Below are positions 25,677 to 37,135 of a DNA stretch of 64,000 bases, one piece after another. The DNA is taken from the NCBI GenBank assembly GCA_038501195.1, contig JBBPUQ010000003.1, positions 5,982,501-6,046,500 on the forward strand, in the 5' to 3' direction. This DNA is from Nemania diffusa (lineage: Eukaryota > Ascomycota > Sordariomycetes > Xylariales > Xylariaceae). The position numbers and the translations under genes are program-made. Position 1 is the first letter of the stretch, and each line of letters opens with the position of its first letter. Below the pieces are notes generated by a model that saw nothing but the letters and a program-made list of their open reading frames with translations, was not told the DNA's origin and ran no database searches.

Positions 25677-28014
25677 ATGGGAAGCAATTGCCAGGGCTGT
25701 GAGGCTCTATGGCGTCTTCTCATGGGCTCCGGACTAAGTATTGGTTACGTGGAGCATCGCTTCTCTGACGGTGTCTGTTCAAACCACATCCCTTTGGCCC
25801 GGCAATTTTGGGATAGGGACGGAGAGCATCACTACAGCAAAAACAAATTCCATTACAATGGGCAAACCACTACTACACGAGGCGCTATAAAGCTTGTTGA
25901 TTCAAGTATACGTAGATGGGAACTCATGTTAGTGAACGAGGTCTCAGCTCCTATTAACAACCTAGGCAAGGGCCGCATCTTAGACCCGGATTGGGTAGAT
26001 ATCGATCTTCTGCAATGGAAGGATAGGTGTCTAGAGACACACAGCGAGAGGTGCGACAACCCGATGAAGATTTGGCCAACACGGCCTGCTTGGTTGATCG
26101 ATGTGAAGCAAAAGTGCCTAGTCCCAGGACCAAAGATAGATGGTAGACGGTATGTAGCGCTGAGCTATCAATATGGCACCGGTTCGTGGCTTCGAATCAC
26201 CGACGCCGCAACCCTATCCAGACTCGAAATCCCCGGGTCGCTAGACAAAGTCGAGGTGTTGCCCACTATTTCCCCCATGATAAGGCATGCCATGTACCTA
26301 ACAACGGTTCTTGGCGAGCGTTTCCTTTGGGCCGACGCCCTTTGCATTCCGCACTATGACGCGGCGACCACAACCGAACAGCTTAATCTTATGGGTGCGA
26401 TATACGCGAACGCCACTGTTACGATCATTGCCGCGGATACACATTCGGGACAAGGCATCCCGGGTTTACGGGGCGCCTCTAAGCCTCGCGAAACAGAGCA
26501 GCGTGTTATCCAGTTTGGGACAAAGCAGATTGTCGCCCAGCCGGCTGAGTACGGACATCATCGTAAGTCATGTTGAACAGAAACCTTGCCTCGTCCCATC
26601 GAACACCCATACTATGATTGAAAGGTTGAGAAAAAAAGGGGGGCTGTGAGAATGACTGGCTAGTTAAGATTTGCTCGCAAGCTGACTTCAAACTGTTTTA
26701 TGCAAAGCATTCAGACTCCCCCTTCCCTACAATGGACGAGGCTGGACATATCAAGAGTGTATGATGTCTTCCCGCAAGGTAATCTTCGCTAGGGGTGAGC
26801 TTATATGGGAGTGCCCTTGCAGTTATAGAAAGGAGGGACTAGCCCCCAGCGTAAACGCCCATCCGCGCTTCTCTCCCAGTCACCGCATGTCCCCAATTCT
26901 AGCTGGGTTTCCGGATACAGAATCGCTGCATGAAATCCTTGCCGAATTTCAGCGCAGAGAACTGAGGTACGATTCGGACGCCCTTGCTTCCATCGCCGGC
27001 CTGCTCTCTGTTTTCAGTCGAACGTTCAGTGGGGGCTTCCTCTATGGCCTCCCGGAGAGATTCTTTGACAGTGCGTTGGGATGGCGGGCTTCATTTCATC
27101 GGCGGCGGTATAACGTATCACCAGGTTCTTCGCGATTGGGACCCTCTGGGCTTCCCTCGTGGTCTTGGATCGGTTGGGAGAATCGGGAGAGGGGCCCCTT
27201 TTCGATAAACCACTGCGACAACGCACTCGTCTACGCTGGTATTAGAACTTCGACGAGGGAGACGTTCCCGATCACTGAGTGGTTCACCGCTAAGTCGCCC
27301 ACGGTGATTGCTGCAGAAAGACGGCCTATATCCTCCACATGGTCCACAGACCGAGAAATGTACAAAGACCCGAGCAACCCATTGCCAACCGGCTGGACAC
27401 GTCACGAAGCGCCTAAAAACATCAGCGGCATGCCGGTTGCCTACCCGGACGGCTGCGGCTCATCTATCTTTATTCACGAGGACATGAAAGACGAGCGAGA
27501 TGCAGAGCCAGGCGAAGAACGAACGAATTGGTGGTATTACCCGGTGCCCGTGGCAGACATCTCTGCGTCCACACTGCCGTTCACACCGGAGCAGACAGAG
27601 TACCTATTCTGCAGAACTCATAAGGCTCGTTTATGGGCAGCTGGGAGGGGCACGTTGAAGCCGAATACGCAGGTGAATCTTTGGAATGCGGAGAAGACTA
27701 AGGTAGGATTTCTACAGCCGACAGGAATGATTGAACAAGACATGTTTCCGGCGGATGTTTCATCGCGAGCTGAGGGTAGTAGAGAGCGTGGTGGTGAGGA
27801 GCTGATAGGAACGGGAGTCGACTTAGTGGCGATCTCACGGGTCAAGGAATATAAGAGTTCCGGGCGATTAGGTACCGTGTCAACGGCTGAGCACATGGTT
27901 GTGCTGTGGGTGGAATGGGCGGACGGTGTGGCATATCGTCAGGGATATGGTGAGGTTTATAAAGAGGCATGGGACAAGTTACCACTGGAAAGTATTGAAT
28001 TGGTGTTAGGTTAG
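25677..28014 (+). CDS. HET-domain (heterokaryon incompatibility) protein
   Basis: Exons are 25677-26562 and 26708-28014, 730 residues. The intron 26563-26707 (145 nt) has a GTAAGT donor, a GCTGACT branch site at 26681 and a CAAAG acceptor. HET signatures in order are YVALSYQYG (residues 159-167), FLWADALCI (217-224), the QLNLMGAIYANA block and, straight after the splice, YNGRGWTYQE (303-312). This last match confirms the junction. Downstream there is a typical HET-family tail with RYDSDALASIAG, FFDSALGWR and LPSWSWIGW. HET proteins trigger cell death on fusion of incompatible hyphae, and many paralogues exist per genome. The usual W.DALCI.Q motif has Pro-His in place of Gln-Asp, so signalling competence is uncertain. 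The gene adjoins the 12-kb repeat block, a common setting for HET genes. No partner gene is adjacent. Confidence 0.9.
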
Positions 28015-28735
28015 GGTGAGATTGGAAGCTAATTACCTTGATTTCTTCGGATGCTCTATGTATTATCACGGGATATTGAGAACATGGGTCTTCTTATGTA
28101 GGCACTGGGTGCATGTAAATCACTCGCGTCTTGAGCAACTCAAATCCCAATGAGTTGAGGCTGGTAAAAAGAAGCTGCGGTTTATATCTGCAAGATCTTT
28201 CACGTTTAAGAGGGTTGTCTACTATCTACGGCGGGTTTACAAGGTACCTTAAGTACCTAAAGAGCAGCCTGGTTATGATATATTTAGTGGATAATTATCC
28301 CCGAGGGTCCACCTGGGTAGGCAGGTGGGGAGGTACCGATGCAGGTGGCACGCGACTGGTTACGTACATGGTACCTATTATGAGGTCAGATCAGCTGGAT
28401 CGCGTGCCTGAGCTGTCTTCACTTCAGCTAAACAACATAAAATCGGGTTCCTTCCTTTTACAATAACTCTCCTGTCTAGGTAGATATATGAACAGACGAC
28501 GCTGCGTTTTAATTACCTTATCTAACTCGTCAGCCGGTCTACGTAAAGCGGCATACCTATAATTATACCCCACAAATTTCAACAATTCACACTCGCCTGC
28601 TGCCTATCCAACCAACTCCTCGTTATTCACCAGGTCAACGACGACGAAGACGACGACAACAACAACAATAATTAAAATAACAAAATCACACCGCCGAACC
28701 ACGAAATAAGGCATATCAATCGGAGAGGGTGCAAG
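28015..28735. promoter_or_regulatory. Intergenic / promoter and 5' UTR of vam7-like gene
   Basis: Contains no coding sequence I can support. The last 100 bp before the ATG carry trinucleotide runs of GAC/GAA and then AAC (about 28632-28670), plausibly the 5' UTR. An open frame at 28131-28466 has no domain content. Confidence 0.4.
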
Positions 28736-29845
28736 ATGGCGCCGCCGGCAGAGATCACGATCCCTACAACATCTCTGCACACGCCCACAGACAACAAGTC
28801 CAAGCCATACACCCTCTACAACATCACCCTGCGTCTCCCCCTACGCACCTACGTCGTCCAGAAGCGCTACTCCGAGCTCGCCACCCTCCACAGCACCCTG
28901 ACCGCCCTCGTCGGAGCCCCCCCGCCCGCACCGCTCCCCGCCAAGTCGTGGTTCAAGTCCACCGCCTCCTCGCCCGAGCTAACCGAGGACCGCCGCCGCG
29001 GCCTCGAGGCCTACCTGCGCGCCATTGCCGAGTCGCCGGACCGCAGGTGGCGCGACACGCCCGCCTGGCGCACCTTCCTCAACCTCCCCGGCCTCGGCAG
29101 CGCCGCCAACAGCGCCGCCAGCGTGCGCGGCGGCGCCGGCTACGGCATCCCGAACCGAGACGCCGCCAACGCGGCCGCGGCGCAGGACCCGGGCACGTGG
29201 CTGGACCTGCACGGCGAGATGAAGCGCGACTTCCAGGAGGCGAGGCGGTGCCTCGCGCGGCGCGACGCGGCCACGGAGAACGCGGTTGCGCTGGAGGCGG
29301 GCTCGGCTGCGAAGAAGGCGCTTGTTAAGGCTGCGGGGCTGTTGTCGTGTCTGCGTGATGGGCTGAAGGCTATGGAGGGCACGAGGCGGCTGGGAGATGG
29401 CGAGATCCGCCGCCGCAAGGACCTCATCGCTGCCGCGCGCGTCGACAGGGAGGACCTCGAGAAGCTGAGCTCGACTATCTCCGCGACGGCTAAGGCGCTA
29501 GGTAAAGGCGCGCCGTCGGCGGCTGACAAGGCCGCGCTGATCGGCTCGGCGGCGAATAAGACTCGGGGCGGAAGGGTCCTGGGCGGCGCCCCCTTGCCTG
29601 AGACGGAGCAGACGAGGGAGCTCGATAATCAGGGCGTCGCGCTGCTGCAGCGCCAGATGATGCAGGACCAGGACCAGGACGTCGAGGTGCTGGGCAGGAT
29701 CCTGCGCCGCCAGCGCGAGATGGCCGAGGCGATTCACCGCGAGGTCGAGGAGCAGACTGAGATGCTCGATCATGTGAATGCGCAGGTCGATGTCCTAGCC
29801 GGCAAGACGAACGTTGCTAAGAAGCGCGTCAAGGACATCTCGTGA
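28736..29845 (+). CDS. vam7: Vam7-like vacuolar SNARE with PX domain
   Basis: A single exon encodes 369 residues. An N-terminal PX domain (about residues 6-120) contains the KRYSEL motif that in PX proteins contacts PtdIns3P, and it lacks membrane segments. The middle is alanine/arginine-rich. The C-terminus (about 298-369) is a Qc-SNARE coiled coil with heptads running from GVALLQRQMM to KKRVKDIS and the zero-layer glutamine at about Q340 in VEEQTEML. There is no transmembrane anchor, as in yeast Vam7 (316 residues), which is recruited to the vacuole by its PX domain and joins Vam3, Vti1 and Nyv1 for homotypic vacuole fusion. The PX domain contains a Pro/Ala-rich insertion (GAPPPAPLPAKSWF), typical of filamentous fungi. 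Codon use is very GC-rich. The start ATG follows an ACGAC-rich leader. Confidence 0.9.
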   Translation: MAPPAEITIPTTSLHTPTDNKSKPYTLYNITLRLPLRTYVVQKRYSELATLHSTLTALVGAPPPAPLPAKSWFKSTASSPELTEDRRRGLEAYLRAIAESPDRRWRDTPAWRTFLNLPGLGSAANSAASVRGGAGYGIPNRDAANAAAAQDPGTWLDLHGEMKRDFQEARRCLARRDAATENAVALEAGSAAKKALVKAAGLLSCLRDGLKAMEGTRRLGDGEIRRRKDLIAAARVDREDLEKLSSTISATAKALGKGAPSAADKAALIGSAANKTRGGRVLGGAPLPETEQTRELDNQGVALLQRQMMQDQDQDVEVLGRILRRQREMAEAIHREVEEQTEMLDHVNAQVDVLAGKTNVAKKRVKDIS

Positions 29846-31686
29846 CTGGGCGCCGCGCTGGGGCTTGCCGTGTGGACTGTCTTTATGTGTCTTGAGGTCT
29901 TCGTCGCTGTTGTCGATGTCACGAGGGGCGTGGTCGATTGGGCGGCCTGGTGTGTTGAGTGCGTCTGCGTGCTGCTGCTGCAGGTCGGGGCGAGCGAGGG
30001 CTACGCTGTGGCCGAGTAATTGTTGAGCTGGTGGTGGTTGTTTCGGGCTTTTGCATCGTCCGCCTAGCTAGCGATCGCTGGCGTGGACGTGTATATCTAT
30101 CATCATCATGCATGGGCTGGACTTGCACTATGGCCTGGTTTTGGCTATTCACTTATCACTGACTGCATAGACGAGCGGGGCTGTTATTTTGTCTTCATGC
30201 GTTATGTAGGGGCATCTCTGGGGTTTCTGTTCTTTGATGCGGATGGGTCTGCTTGTTACATACATTACGCGCTTGATACCAATAGATTGTGCATTCATTC
30301 CTTCCTTCCACGTTTATTGTTCCTCGTTTACGAATGATTTACCGTTCGGAGTTCTGTCTACGTGGGTATATGCGAATTGGACTCGAGAGACAGGGGCTCT
30401 TTTTATACGGCGTACTAGTAGAAGGGGGGTTCATAATGCTGGCGGGTAATTGTTGAGTAGGTATCTATAAAGTTTATTACATCCATTGCTGTCTATTTCA
30501 TCTCGTAGTTAGCTAATGCGTTCTAAGGGGGCTATTAGGGGGCCATAGGTGTGATGTGAACCGGCTATGGTGAGCAGGGAATAACTGTAATACTGCAGTT
30601 GTCTCTTAAGGCTGTGACTCAATCAACCCATTATAGTTAGGTACGTAGGTTAATGAGCTCAGGGACATTCATGGCTCTTCATAATACTCGAAATTAGTTA
30701 CGCTCTCGCATAGCTCATACTATACTTTACTCGAAGCTCTCCTGATCTGAAAGCCCCTCGACTGCGTCACATCACGCTTAACTCCTAATCTTAGTCCGTC
30801 ATACTTTTGCGCCATAAGCCAAAAAGTTACCAACAATGCTACAAGAGCTAATTAAGACGACTTAGATAATAGCATTTACAAGTGTTTCTAGTTCCATCTA
30901 TCCAATTATAGGATAGATGTGGACCTCTCTAGTGGAAGAGTTAGGAGCAATATATTCGTCACGATGCGTATCATACGAATTAACATCAGTCCAAACACCA
31001 TACAACATAAATATTGATGGCCTAGGGCCCGGGAAACCTATTGGGTATCACTGCCTTCGCGTCAATACCCCATGGCTGCCTAGTGGATACATGGCAGAGT
31101 ATCGCCGAGACTGAAACACACCTGATATTTTTTACGAGGTGGCGGGAACAGGATTATGTTTAAGGATCACTGTCGAAGTATAGATATACTAGAAATTTCG
31201 AGCTTAGTTTAGAGATCCGCGTACTCGGTATACTCGCTACCTACAGACAAACTGGTAATATCAATGGATCGGGGGGTTAAAGAGTAAGCAGATATTATGT
31301 ACCATAAGTGATACGTCTGCGCGACGTTACGGTAGAGGTGTTACGAGTAGGTAGCATGGAGTTATGAAAGACAAACGAGCCATGACGAACTCGAAAGAGC
31401 CGTATACTAAACTGCCGGAGTCTTCATTAGATTAACACCCACGATTATGGAGATCTCTTGAACTTGGAGCATTTTGAACTTTAAGCATTGAGAATTATCT
31501 ACAAGAAGAAAGCGCGTCCTAAACGAGCGTAGGGAGCGGAGTATCTATCTACTTGAAGCCGCAGATAGCCATACCCGCAACCGATTTTATGAGTTTTCAT
31601 GTATCCAGTACCCCTTAGGTTCATTACAGTCATAATTCATTACGTTCAAACGAGCAAGCCTCACTCCCTCCCAATCAACCAATCAA
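29846..31686. other. Intergenic region, no gene supported
   Basis: This is about 1.8 kb between the convergent genes at 29845 and 31687. Several open frames just after vam7 (29814-30449) are GC-rich read-through frames without homology. No RNA gene was recognised. Confidence 0.4.
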
Positions 31687-33183
31687 TCACCTCTTCCAAA
31701 ACCACCCACTCTTCTCATCCTTGCGCTCCTCGCCATCATCCTCCCGATCCCGATCCCGATCCCTACCTTCCCTGTCCTCACCGCTCGCCTCGTTCCTCGA
31801 ATCGCTGTTCCACGACCACGAGAACGACGCCTCGGCGCCGGGGATCTTCCCAGACCAGGTGCGCGTGCTCGAGCTCTCGCGGCTCTCGGACACCAGGTTC
31901 CCGGCGGCGTCGAAGTGCTGCGCCGTGGTCGTCACGCGCGTCTTGCCGCCGTTCTCCTCGCGCCGCCGCTCCGTCGTCGTCACCGACCTGCTGCCGTCCG
32001 CGTACACCGTCGTCGTCACCTCGGGGGGTACGGCCGGTTTGCGCAGCCCGCCGCTACTGTCGTCTGCGCCGCTGTCCACGACCCGCCAGACGTCCTTCGT
32101 CGGGCGCGAGGTCCGGTACAGCTCGTCCTCGACGTCCGCGTCCCGGTTCTCGCGTTGGTTTCCGTTTTCATTCTCTTCCCAGTCGCGGTCCGAAGCGCCG
32201 CCGAAGCGCCACGCCGAGTCCCAGGCCCCGCGCGCCCCGAAGTTTGCGCGAGCACGCACCTCGCGGTCCTCGAAGGCGCGCCACGCGCTGACGCCGTCGC
32301 GGTCCCCGCCCCGGCGTCCCCAGGCGGCACTGGTGCCAAAGGACGTCCCGAACGGCGCCGCGCCGCGCTCGCCGAAGTACATGCGGCGCTGCTGGAAGCG
32401 GCCGCCGTCGGCCATCGTCCGAGCCGGGGGCTCGAGGCGGAAGTAGGCGTCCCAGAGCCCGAGGGCGGCGATGCCGCTGACCCAGTGCGCCACGTGCAGC
32501 CCGTTGCTGCTGCTGCCGCGCTCGCGGTCTCGTGCTATGGGGGGGAGCAGCTCGGGGATCTTGCGCCGCATGAGATCCCGGTCGCCGGGGAGGGGCTGCC
32601 CGGAGCCGGCGACGAGGAGGTCCTCGAAGGCGTCGCGGAAGGTGAAGACGCCCTCGGCGCGAACGTGCGGGAAGACGCGCGGCGTGGGCTGGGGGAGGTG
32701 TTGGAGGTTCAGGGGGGAGTAGGTGGATTGCACGGACCAGGTGTGCACGTCGTCCATTGTGACGGTTGGGGTTGTGCTGTTGCTGGTGGTGGTGCTGGTG
32801 GGAGTGGTGGGAGGGGTGGAGTGCTGGTCGGACTCGGCGGCGCTAGAGGCCGTGGGGGATACTCTACTCGGCATCTTGAATATTGATGACCACGATGACC
32901 ACGATGGTGTTGATGATGGTTTTTGACGGGTTTGGGGTTGTTGTTCTTGTTGCTGTTCTTGGGATGAGAGATGAATATTGGTGGTCATAGGTGTGGCGGA
33001 TGTGCTACTTGAATCGCGATGCGATGACGTTGTTGTACTAGGAGTAGTAGATGATGGCGATGGCGATGGTGATGATGTTGGTGAGGGTGGCGCGAAGGAC
33101 CCGAAAAGGGCATCGAAGCCGCGGCGCGCGTTGTTATCAATGTAATTCTTAAAGCGTACGAATGGATTATCTTCAGCACCCAT
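31687..33183 (-). CDS. Conserved fungal protein of unknown function, Ser/Thr-rich
   Basis: An uninterrupted frame encodes 498 residues. It opens with a conserved-looking block, MGAEDNPFVRFKNYIDN, followed by FDALFGSF. Then comes ~115 residues of Ser/Thr/Pro/Gln low complexity. A more ordered middle (about 145-260) contains a WSVQSTYSPLNLQHLPQP stretch, an EDLLVAGSG segment and a short hydrophobic WVSGIAALGLWDAYF that could be amphipathic. The C-terminal third has TTTVYADGSRSVTTT and similar beta-type repeats, then a strongly charged Asp/Arg/Glu end closing GWFWKR. I recall similar proteins as hypothetical in other Sordariomycetes but no function. There is no signal peptide and no clear transmembrane helix. 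GC-rich sequence makes long open frames on the other strand, which I treat as shadows. Confidence 0.75.
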   Translation of the reverse strand: MGAEDNPFVRFKNYIDNNARRGFDALFGSFAPPSPTSSPSPSPSSTTPSTTTSSHRDSSSTSATPMTTNIHLSSQEQQQEQQPQTRQKPSSTPSWSSWSSIFKMPSRVSPTASSAAESDQHSTPPTTPTSTTTSNSTTPTVTMDDVHTWSVQSTYSPLNLQHLPQPTPRVFPHVRAEGVFTFRDAFEDLLVAGSGQPLPGDRDLMRRKIPELLPPIARDRERGSSSNGLHVAHWVSGIAALGLWDAYFRLEPPARTMADGGRFQQRRMYFGERGAAPFGTSFGTSAAWGRRGGDRDGVSAWRAFEDREVRARANFGARGAWDSAWRFGGASDRDWEENENGNQRENRDADVEDELYRTSRPTKDVWRVVDSGADDSSGGLRKPAVPPEVTTTVYADGSRSVTTTERRREENGGKTRVTTTAQHFDAAGNLVSESRESSSTRTWSGKIPGAEASFSWSWNSDSRNEASGEDREGRDRDRDREDDGEERKDEKSGWFWKR

Positions 33184-34858
33184 CTTCCTCTAGAAGAAGA
33201 TAAAAGGAGTAGAGACGTCAGGGGTTGAATGATAGGTATTTAATAGACCAACTCGCTCGCCTCTGTCACTCACATGAACGCTCATACATATGCGTACAGG
33301 GGACTTGGCAATGATGCAGAAGCGGCAAGTGCGCTGGAGCCTGGGAAAGTTACCTATGTATATCTGGTACTATACCCAGGTTACGACAGTTATGTAAGGT
33401 CTAAGTGAGAGGTACATATGTATGCATTCTACATTCTGTTATAAGATCCGGAGAGATGGATGCTATGCATCTATCGGCCACAATTCAACGTCATATCTCG
33501 TCATAACCATAACCCCCCCATCGTTGTATGCATGTTTCCCCGCCCGACTGCTACAACTCTGTCCAAGAAACACAGCAGCTAGAACACCTGATCATGACAT
33601 GATTATTATCCTACATGGAAGATGCCTGTTCTTTCGCGTGGCTTCCTTGGAAGTGCGTGGAGGTGTTATCTAGCTACTGCTCGGCGCTTAGGAAGTATGT
33701 GTATGATATTGCAGGTGCCGCCATTGCTTCTTTCATTGAATAACTCAACATTCATATATTCAGTTCATGTAGATAGGGGTTGACTAACACTGGAAACATC
33801 AAATCACTCCCGGTTGAGTACTTCTTGTCAGTGTTACCAAGAGAGCTTTGGGCGAATTGTTAACTGAAGAATAAATAGCGATAACTCAGTTCAGAGAAAC
33901 CCGTAGAACTGCAGAGATATATACTACGTATGCAAGTCCACATGCGAAGGCCTGAAATGGCCATGATGATGTGGGGATACACTGCCTCCTCCCACGTATA
34001 ACAGCTTCGTTATGCCTTGATGCGACTGCGAGTATGTAGGTTTGACGGGCGCAGTGAGATTGCGACCAGTACAACCCCGTACGTAAGAGATACACGTACA
34101 AGATATGGACGTGTATGTACGTAGGTTCGATCACCAGACCTCCAAAGCGCGGAACCCCTTCCTTCCACGCCTCAATAACTAGCATCTATTTAGAACCTTC
34201 TAGAAAGCCGAGGTGATGATGCCTAGAGAGGTCAGTATCTGCCGAGTCGAAAAGGAGGACTTACCCTCGAGCCCCTGAACTGCATGACTCACGAAAAGAA
34301 ACAGGAAAAAGAAATATGGGAATATCATGACCTTGATTGCCTGTGGGTTTAATGTAGAAAATCATCTGCTTGCTGAAGAATATTGCTTGGATTTGGTTTA
34401 CTATTGCGTGTTGAAGTGACGAGTTCTATACACTTAGTTTAGGGGCTATTTAGGATTTTTTTTTTCCGACGACGGAACTGCTGTCACCTAGGTAGGAGTA
34501 AGACCGATAGATAGTACCTAACGTGCCTGAGACTAGTATATTCAAGTTGGACGCCTTGTGCTTCGAACACCACTACCTCTAACACCGGGATATCGATCAT
34601 CTTGGACGGATGGTAACAAAGGCCAAAGGAATTCGGTGGGACTACTAATAGAAGTAATCTAGATAGTTTTATTTCGAACATGCAGTTAATTGTCTAAATA
34701 ATGACGCTGCGGATATCTTCGATCTTATCTACTAATAAGTTATGCTAGTGTCGAGAAATTGATGACAGCGCAGGCTGAGCCTGGCACATGTGGAGCGAGT
34801 TTAGACTCATCGTGAGACGTCGTGTCTCCTTTACCAAGCGCATTTTGTATACATCTAC
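33184..34858. other. Intergenic region; possible tiny signal-peptide exon only
   Basis: No convincing gene. On the minus strand around 34327-34264, an ATG opens a 21-codon hydrophobic segment resembling a signal peptide (MIFPYFFFLFLFVSHAVQG), followed by a GTAAGT donor and a CTCTCTAG acceptor ~45 nt later. The downstream frame ends within seven codons. It could be the first exon of a degraded or unrecognised secreted peptide. Confidence 0.3.
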
Positions 34859-37135
34859 CTAGCTGCGACCATTAGCCTTCTTCTTCCGCGTCATCCTCTT
34901 GCGTGCTATTATCTTCTGTTGTAGATCTTCTTTCGCCGTGGCATTCTGATGTGCTGCCTTGACGGGATCGCTGGGTCTGCCCTTGCCTTTGCCCATCTCC
35001 TTGCCTTTCTGGTTCTGGCCCTGCCATTTCCCTTTCGATACGGAAAAGTCCTTCCCCTTGGGTGCGAATCTAGGGTTGTCTTTCCCTTTTGGCATAAACC
35101 TCGGGTTGTCTTTCGCTGCGATCTCGTTGGGATTCTCTTTACGGCCGCCTGACTGGAAGTGTCTGCTCCTCACTTGTTGCTCCTTGCGACGGGCTACGAC
35201 CTGCGCGTTTTCGATAGCGAACTCGACGATGAGACGCTGCGTCTTGTTGTTCTCCGACTTGACAGCGTGTCCGTTCAACCACCGCAAGCCCATAAGCGCC
35301 CATCTGTGTGAGGTGTATTCGATGAAGCCATACCCGCGACTCTTGCCCGCGCCGTCAGCCTCGGCCACCTTGGAGCCTTCCTTGTTCTCAAACATGATCT
35401 TCGTCTGCTTGACGATACCCTTGCCTTTTTCCTTGCGCCGGCGCTCGGCCTCCTTATCTTCCTGCCCGCCCCGGGCATTTTCTTCCTTGGACAGCGGTTG
35501 GCGCTTGCCCGCCTTGACTTCGCTCGCGAAACCAACGACGGCCTCGCGCGCTAACGCCTTAAGTCCCTTGGAGTCGAGGTTCTGCGGCATGTTGCGCACG
35601 GCAAGACGGGTAAGGCTGATGTGGAGACTCGGATTGCTTTGGATGAGCTTCTTCCGCTGCGCGATGCTCTGCTCTCGGATCTTCATCTCGGCTAGCGGTA
35701 ACACGTTGAACATGGGCGAGTCCTTTCCAATCACACCTTCAGAAAGCAGGTAGAGACGACGCTTGTCCTGGTGCTTTCCTTCTCGATTGGCGGTACCGGA
35801 CTCGGCAAGTCGACCCGCCTCGTCCTTGCTCACGGCGTGGGAGATTTGAAGGACTCGGCCATCGATGGTGTATTTGCCTGCCTCGTCGGCCGTCTCGTTT
35901 TGAAGAATAGATTTCTTGTTGGGTATGGCGGACTGTTGAGGACGTGGGGCCCCCTTGATGCATGCTTTGAACTCATCTTCGTTGGCAAAACAGACGAATC
36001 CTGTGCCGGCTGGACGGTCTGTAGCTTTATCGTGTACTACCCTTGCATACCGTATACGACCGAACTGTTCAAAATGGGTTTTGAGTTCGGCGTCAGTGGT
36101 TAGAAACGGTAGGTTTCGGATGAACAGGGTTGTGCTATTGCCTGTCATCTGTGGCTTTTCTGGGGCGACGGAGGCACCTCCTGGAGCAGCATCGTCATCG
36201 CCTGACTGGGCCTCGTCGTCTTCATCGTCTTCATCTTCTTCTGCGTTGCTGTCTTCCTCCTCAAGGTTTTGCATGTGGTTTTTCATGAAATTCCTTAAAT
36301 CGTCGTCTTCTTCTTCCTCCTCCTTATCTTCAGACTCTTTTTCTTCTTTCGTGTTATCATCGTCATTCTCTTCGTCTCCTTCGTCTGAAGTAGCATCGTT
36401 GTCCTCGTCATCTTCCTCTACCTCCTTTGCACGCTTAGAGTCCTTCGTTTCGTGTTTCTGCCACTCGTCTTTCGAGACTGCCCAATCTACTGAAACAGTC
36501 CTTCCGTCCACCACTTTACCATTAATACCATCAATCGCAGATTGGGCGTTCTTTCTTCCGCGCATTGTAACGAACCCGAAGCCAGATAATTTTCCCTTGT
36601 GCTGGGGGATATCCGCATACTTGACAAGACCGTAGCTCCTGAATAGGGCGGTTAATTGGTCCGAGTGTTTAATGCTCCATGGCAAATTCCGTATAATAAG
36701 CTTGGGGGCTTTGCGGGCCTCAGCCAATGCAGCCCGTCTGTCCTCCTTCTTTGTCGCCGCATCGTCAGCGCCGGCACCGGGTTGGCGTTGTCGGCTCTCG
36801 GCAATGTCCAGAGATATGGGCCGTCCGTCTACTTTGCGACCTTGCAATTGCTCTTTGGCCGATTGGGTATCTTCGACATCGGTGAAGGTGACAAAGCCAA
36901 AACCGCGCGACGACTTGGTCTGTGGATCGACGACGACAGTGGCGTGCTTAACAGGGAAGTGTTGAGAAAAGAAATCGGTCAATGTCTCGGTGGTGGTGCT
37001 CGGGGCCAGTCCTCGGACGAAAAGCGATCTACTGTCGACTCGAGCTTTTTTGGACGGCCGCTCGCTAACTGTGCTAGACTCCGTATGAGATCCTGCAGCC
37101 TCGGCAGCCTGGCGTTTAAGCTCCTTTCTACCCAT
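34859..37135 (-). CDS. nop4: Nop4/RBM28-like nucleolar RNA-binding protein
   Basis: A single exon encodes 758 residues with four RNA-recognition motifs. RRM1 (about 36-112) has LFVRGLAP and RGFGFVTF; RRM2 (about 143-218) has LIIRNLPW and SGFGFVTM; RRM3 (about 338-450) has LFIRNLPF and TGFVCF. RRM4 (about 515-650) has LAVRNMPQNL and RGYGFIEYTSHRWALMGL, with a long insertion between its two RNP motifs. A long Glu/Asp-rich stretch separates RRM2 from RRM3, and the C-terminus is Lys/Arg-rich with repeated NPRF(M/A)PKGKD. This is the architecture and length of yeast Nop4 (685 residues), needed for 27S pre-rRNA processing and 60S subunit assembly in the nucleolus. Its start faces the condensin gene start across a 662-bp divergent intergenic region. 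Confidence 0.92.
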   Translation of the reverse strand: MGRKELKRQAAEAAGSHTESSTVSERPSKKARVDSRSLFVRGLAPSTTTETLTDFFSQHFPVKHATVVVDPQTKSSRGFGFVTFTDVEDTQSAKEQLQGRKVDGRPISLDIAESRQRQPGAGADDAATKKEDRRAALAEARKAPKLIIRNLPWSIKHSDQLTALFRSYGLVKYADIPQHKGKLSGFGFVTMRGRKNAQSAIDGINGKVVDGRTVSVDWAVSKDEWQKHETKDSKRAKEVEEDDEDNDATSDEGDEENDDDNTKEEKESEDKEEEEEDDDLRNFMKNHMQNLEEEDSNAEEDEDDEDDEAQSGDDDAAPGGASVAPEKPQMTGNSTTLFIRNLPFLTTDAELKTHFEQFGRIRYARVVHDKATDRPAGTGFVCFANEDEFKACIKGAPRPQQSAIPNKKSILQNETADEAGKYTIDGRVLQISHAVSKDEAGRLAESGTANREGKHQDKRRLYLLSEGVIGKDSPMFNVLPLAEMKIREQSIAQRKKLIQSNPSLHISLTRLAVRNMPQNLDSKGLKALAREAVVGFASEVKAGKRQPLSKEENARGGQEDKEAERRRKEKGKGIVKQTKIMFENKEGSKVAEADGAGKSRGYGFIEYTSHRWALMGLRWLNGHAVKSENNKTQRLIVEFAIENAQVVARRKEQQVRSRHFQSGGRKENPNEIAAKDNPRFMPKGKDNPRFAPKGKDFSVSKGKWQGQNQKGKEMGKGKGRPSDPVKAAHQNATAKEDLQQKIIARKRMTRKKKANGRS

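Noticed and set aside
28729..29773. Several long Arg/Ala/Pro-rich frames overlapping vam7
   Set aside because: Shadow frames caused by high GC content at third codon positions.
31599..32926. Long plus-strand frames opposite the 31687-33183 gene
   Set aside because: Arg/Pro/Ala-rich shadows; the minus-strand frame is longer and has ordered blocks.
34100..34140. GGTTCGATCACCAG as tRNA T-arm
   Set aside because: I found no matching acceptor or anticodon arms at the expected distances.
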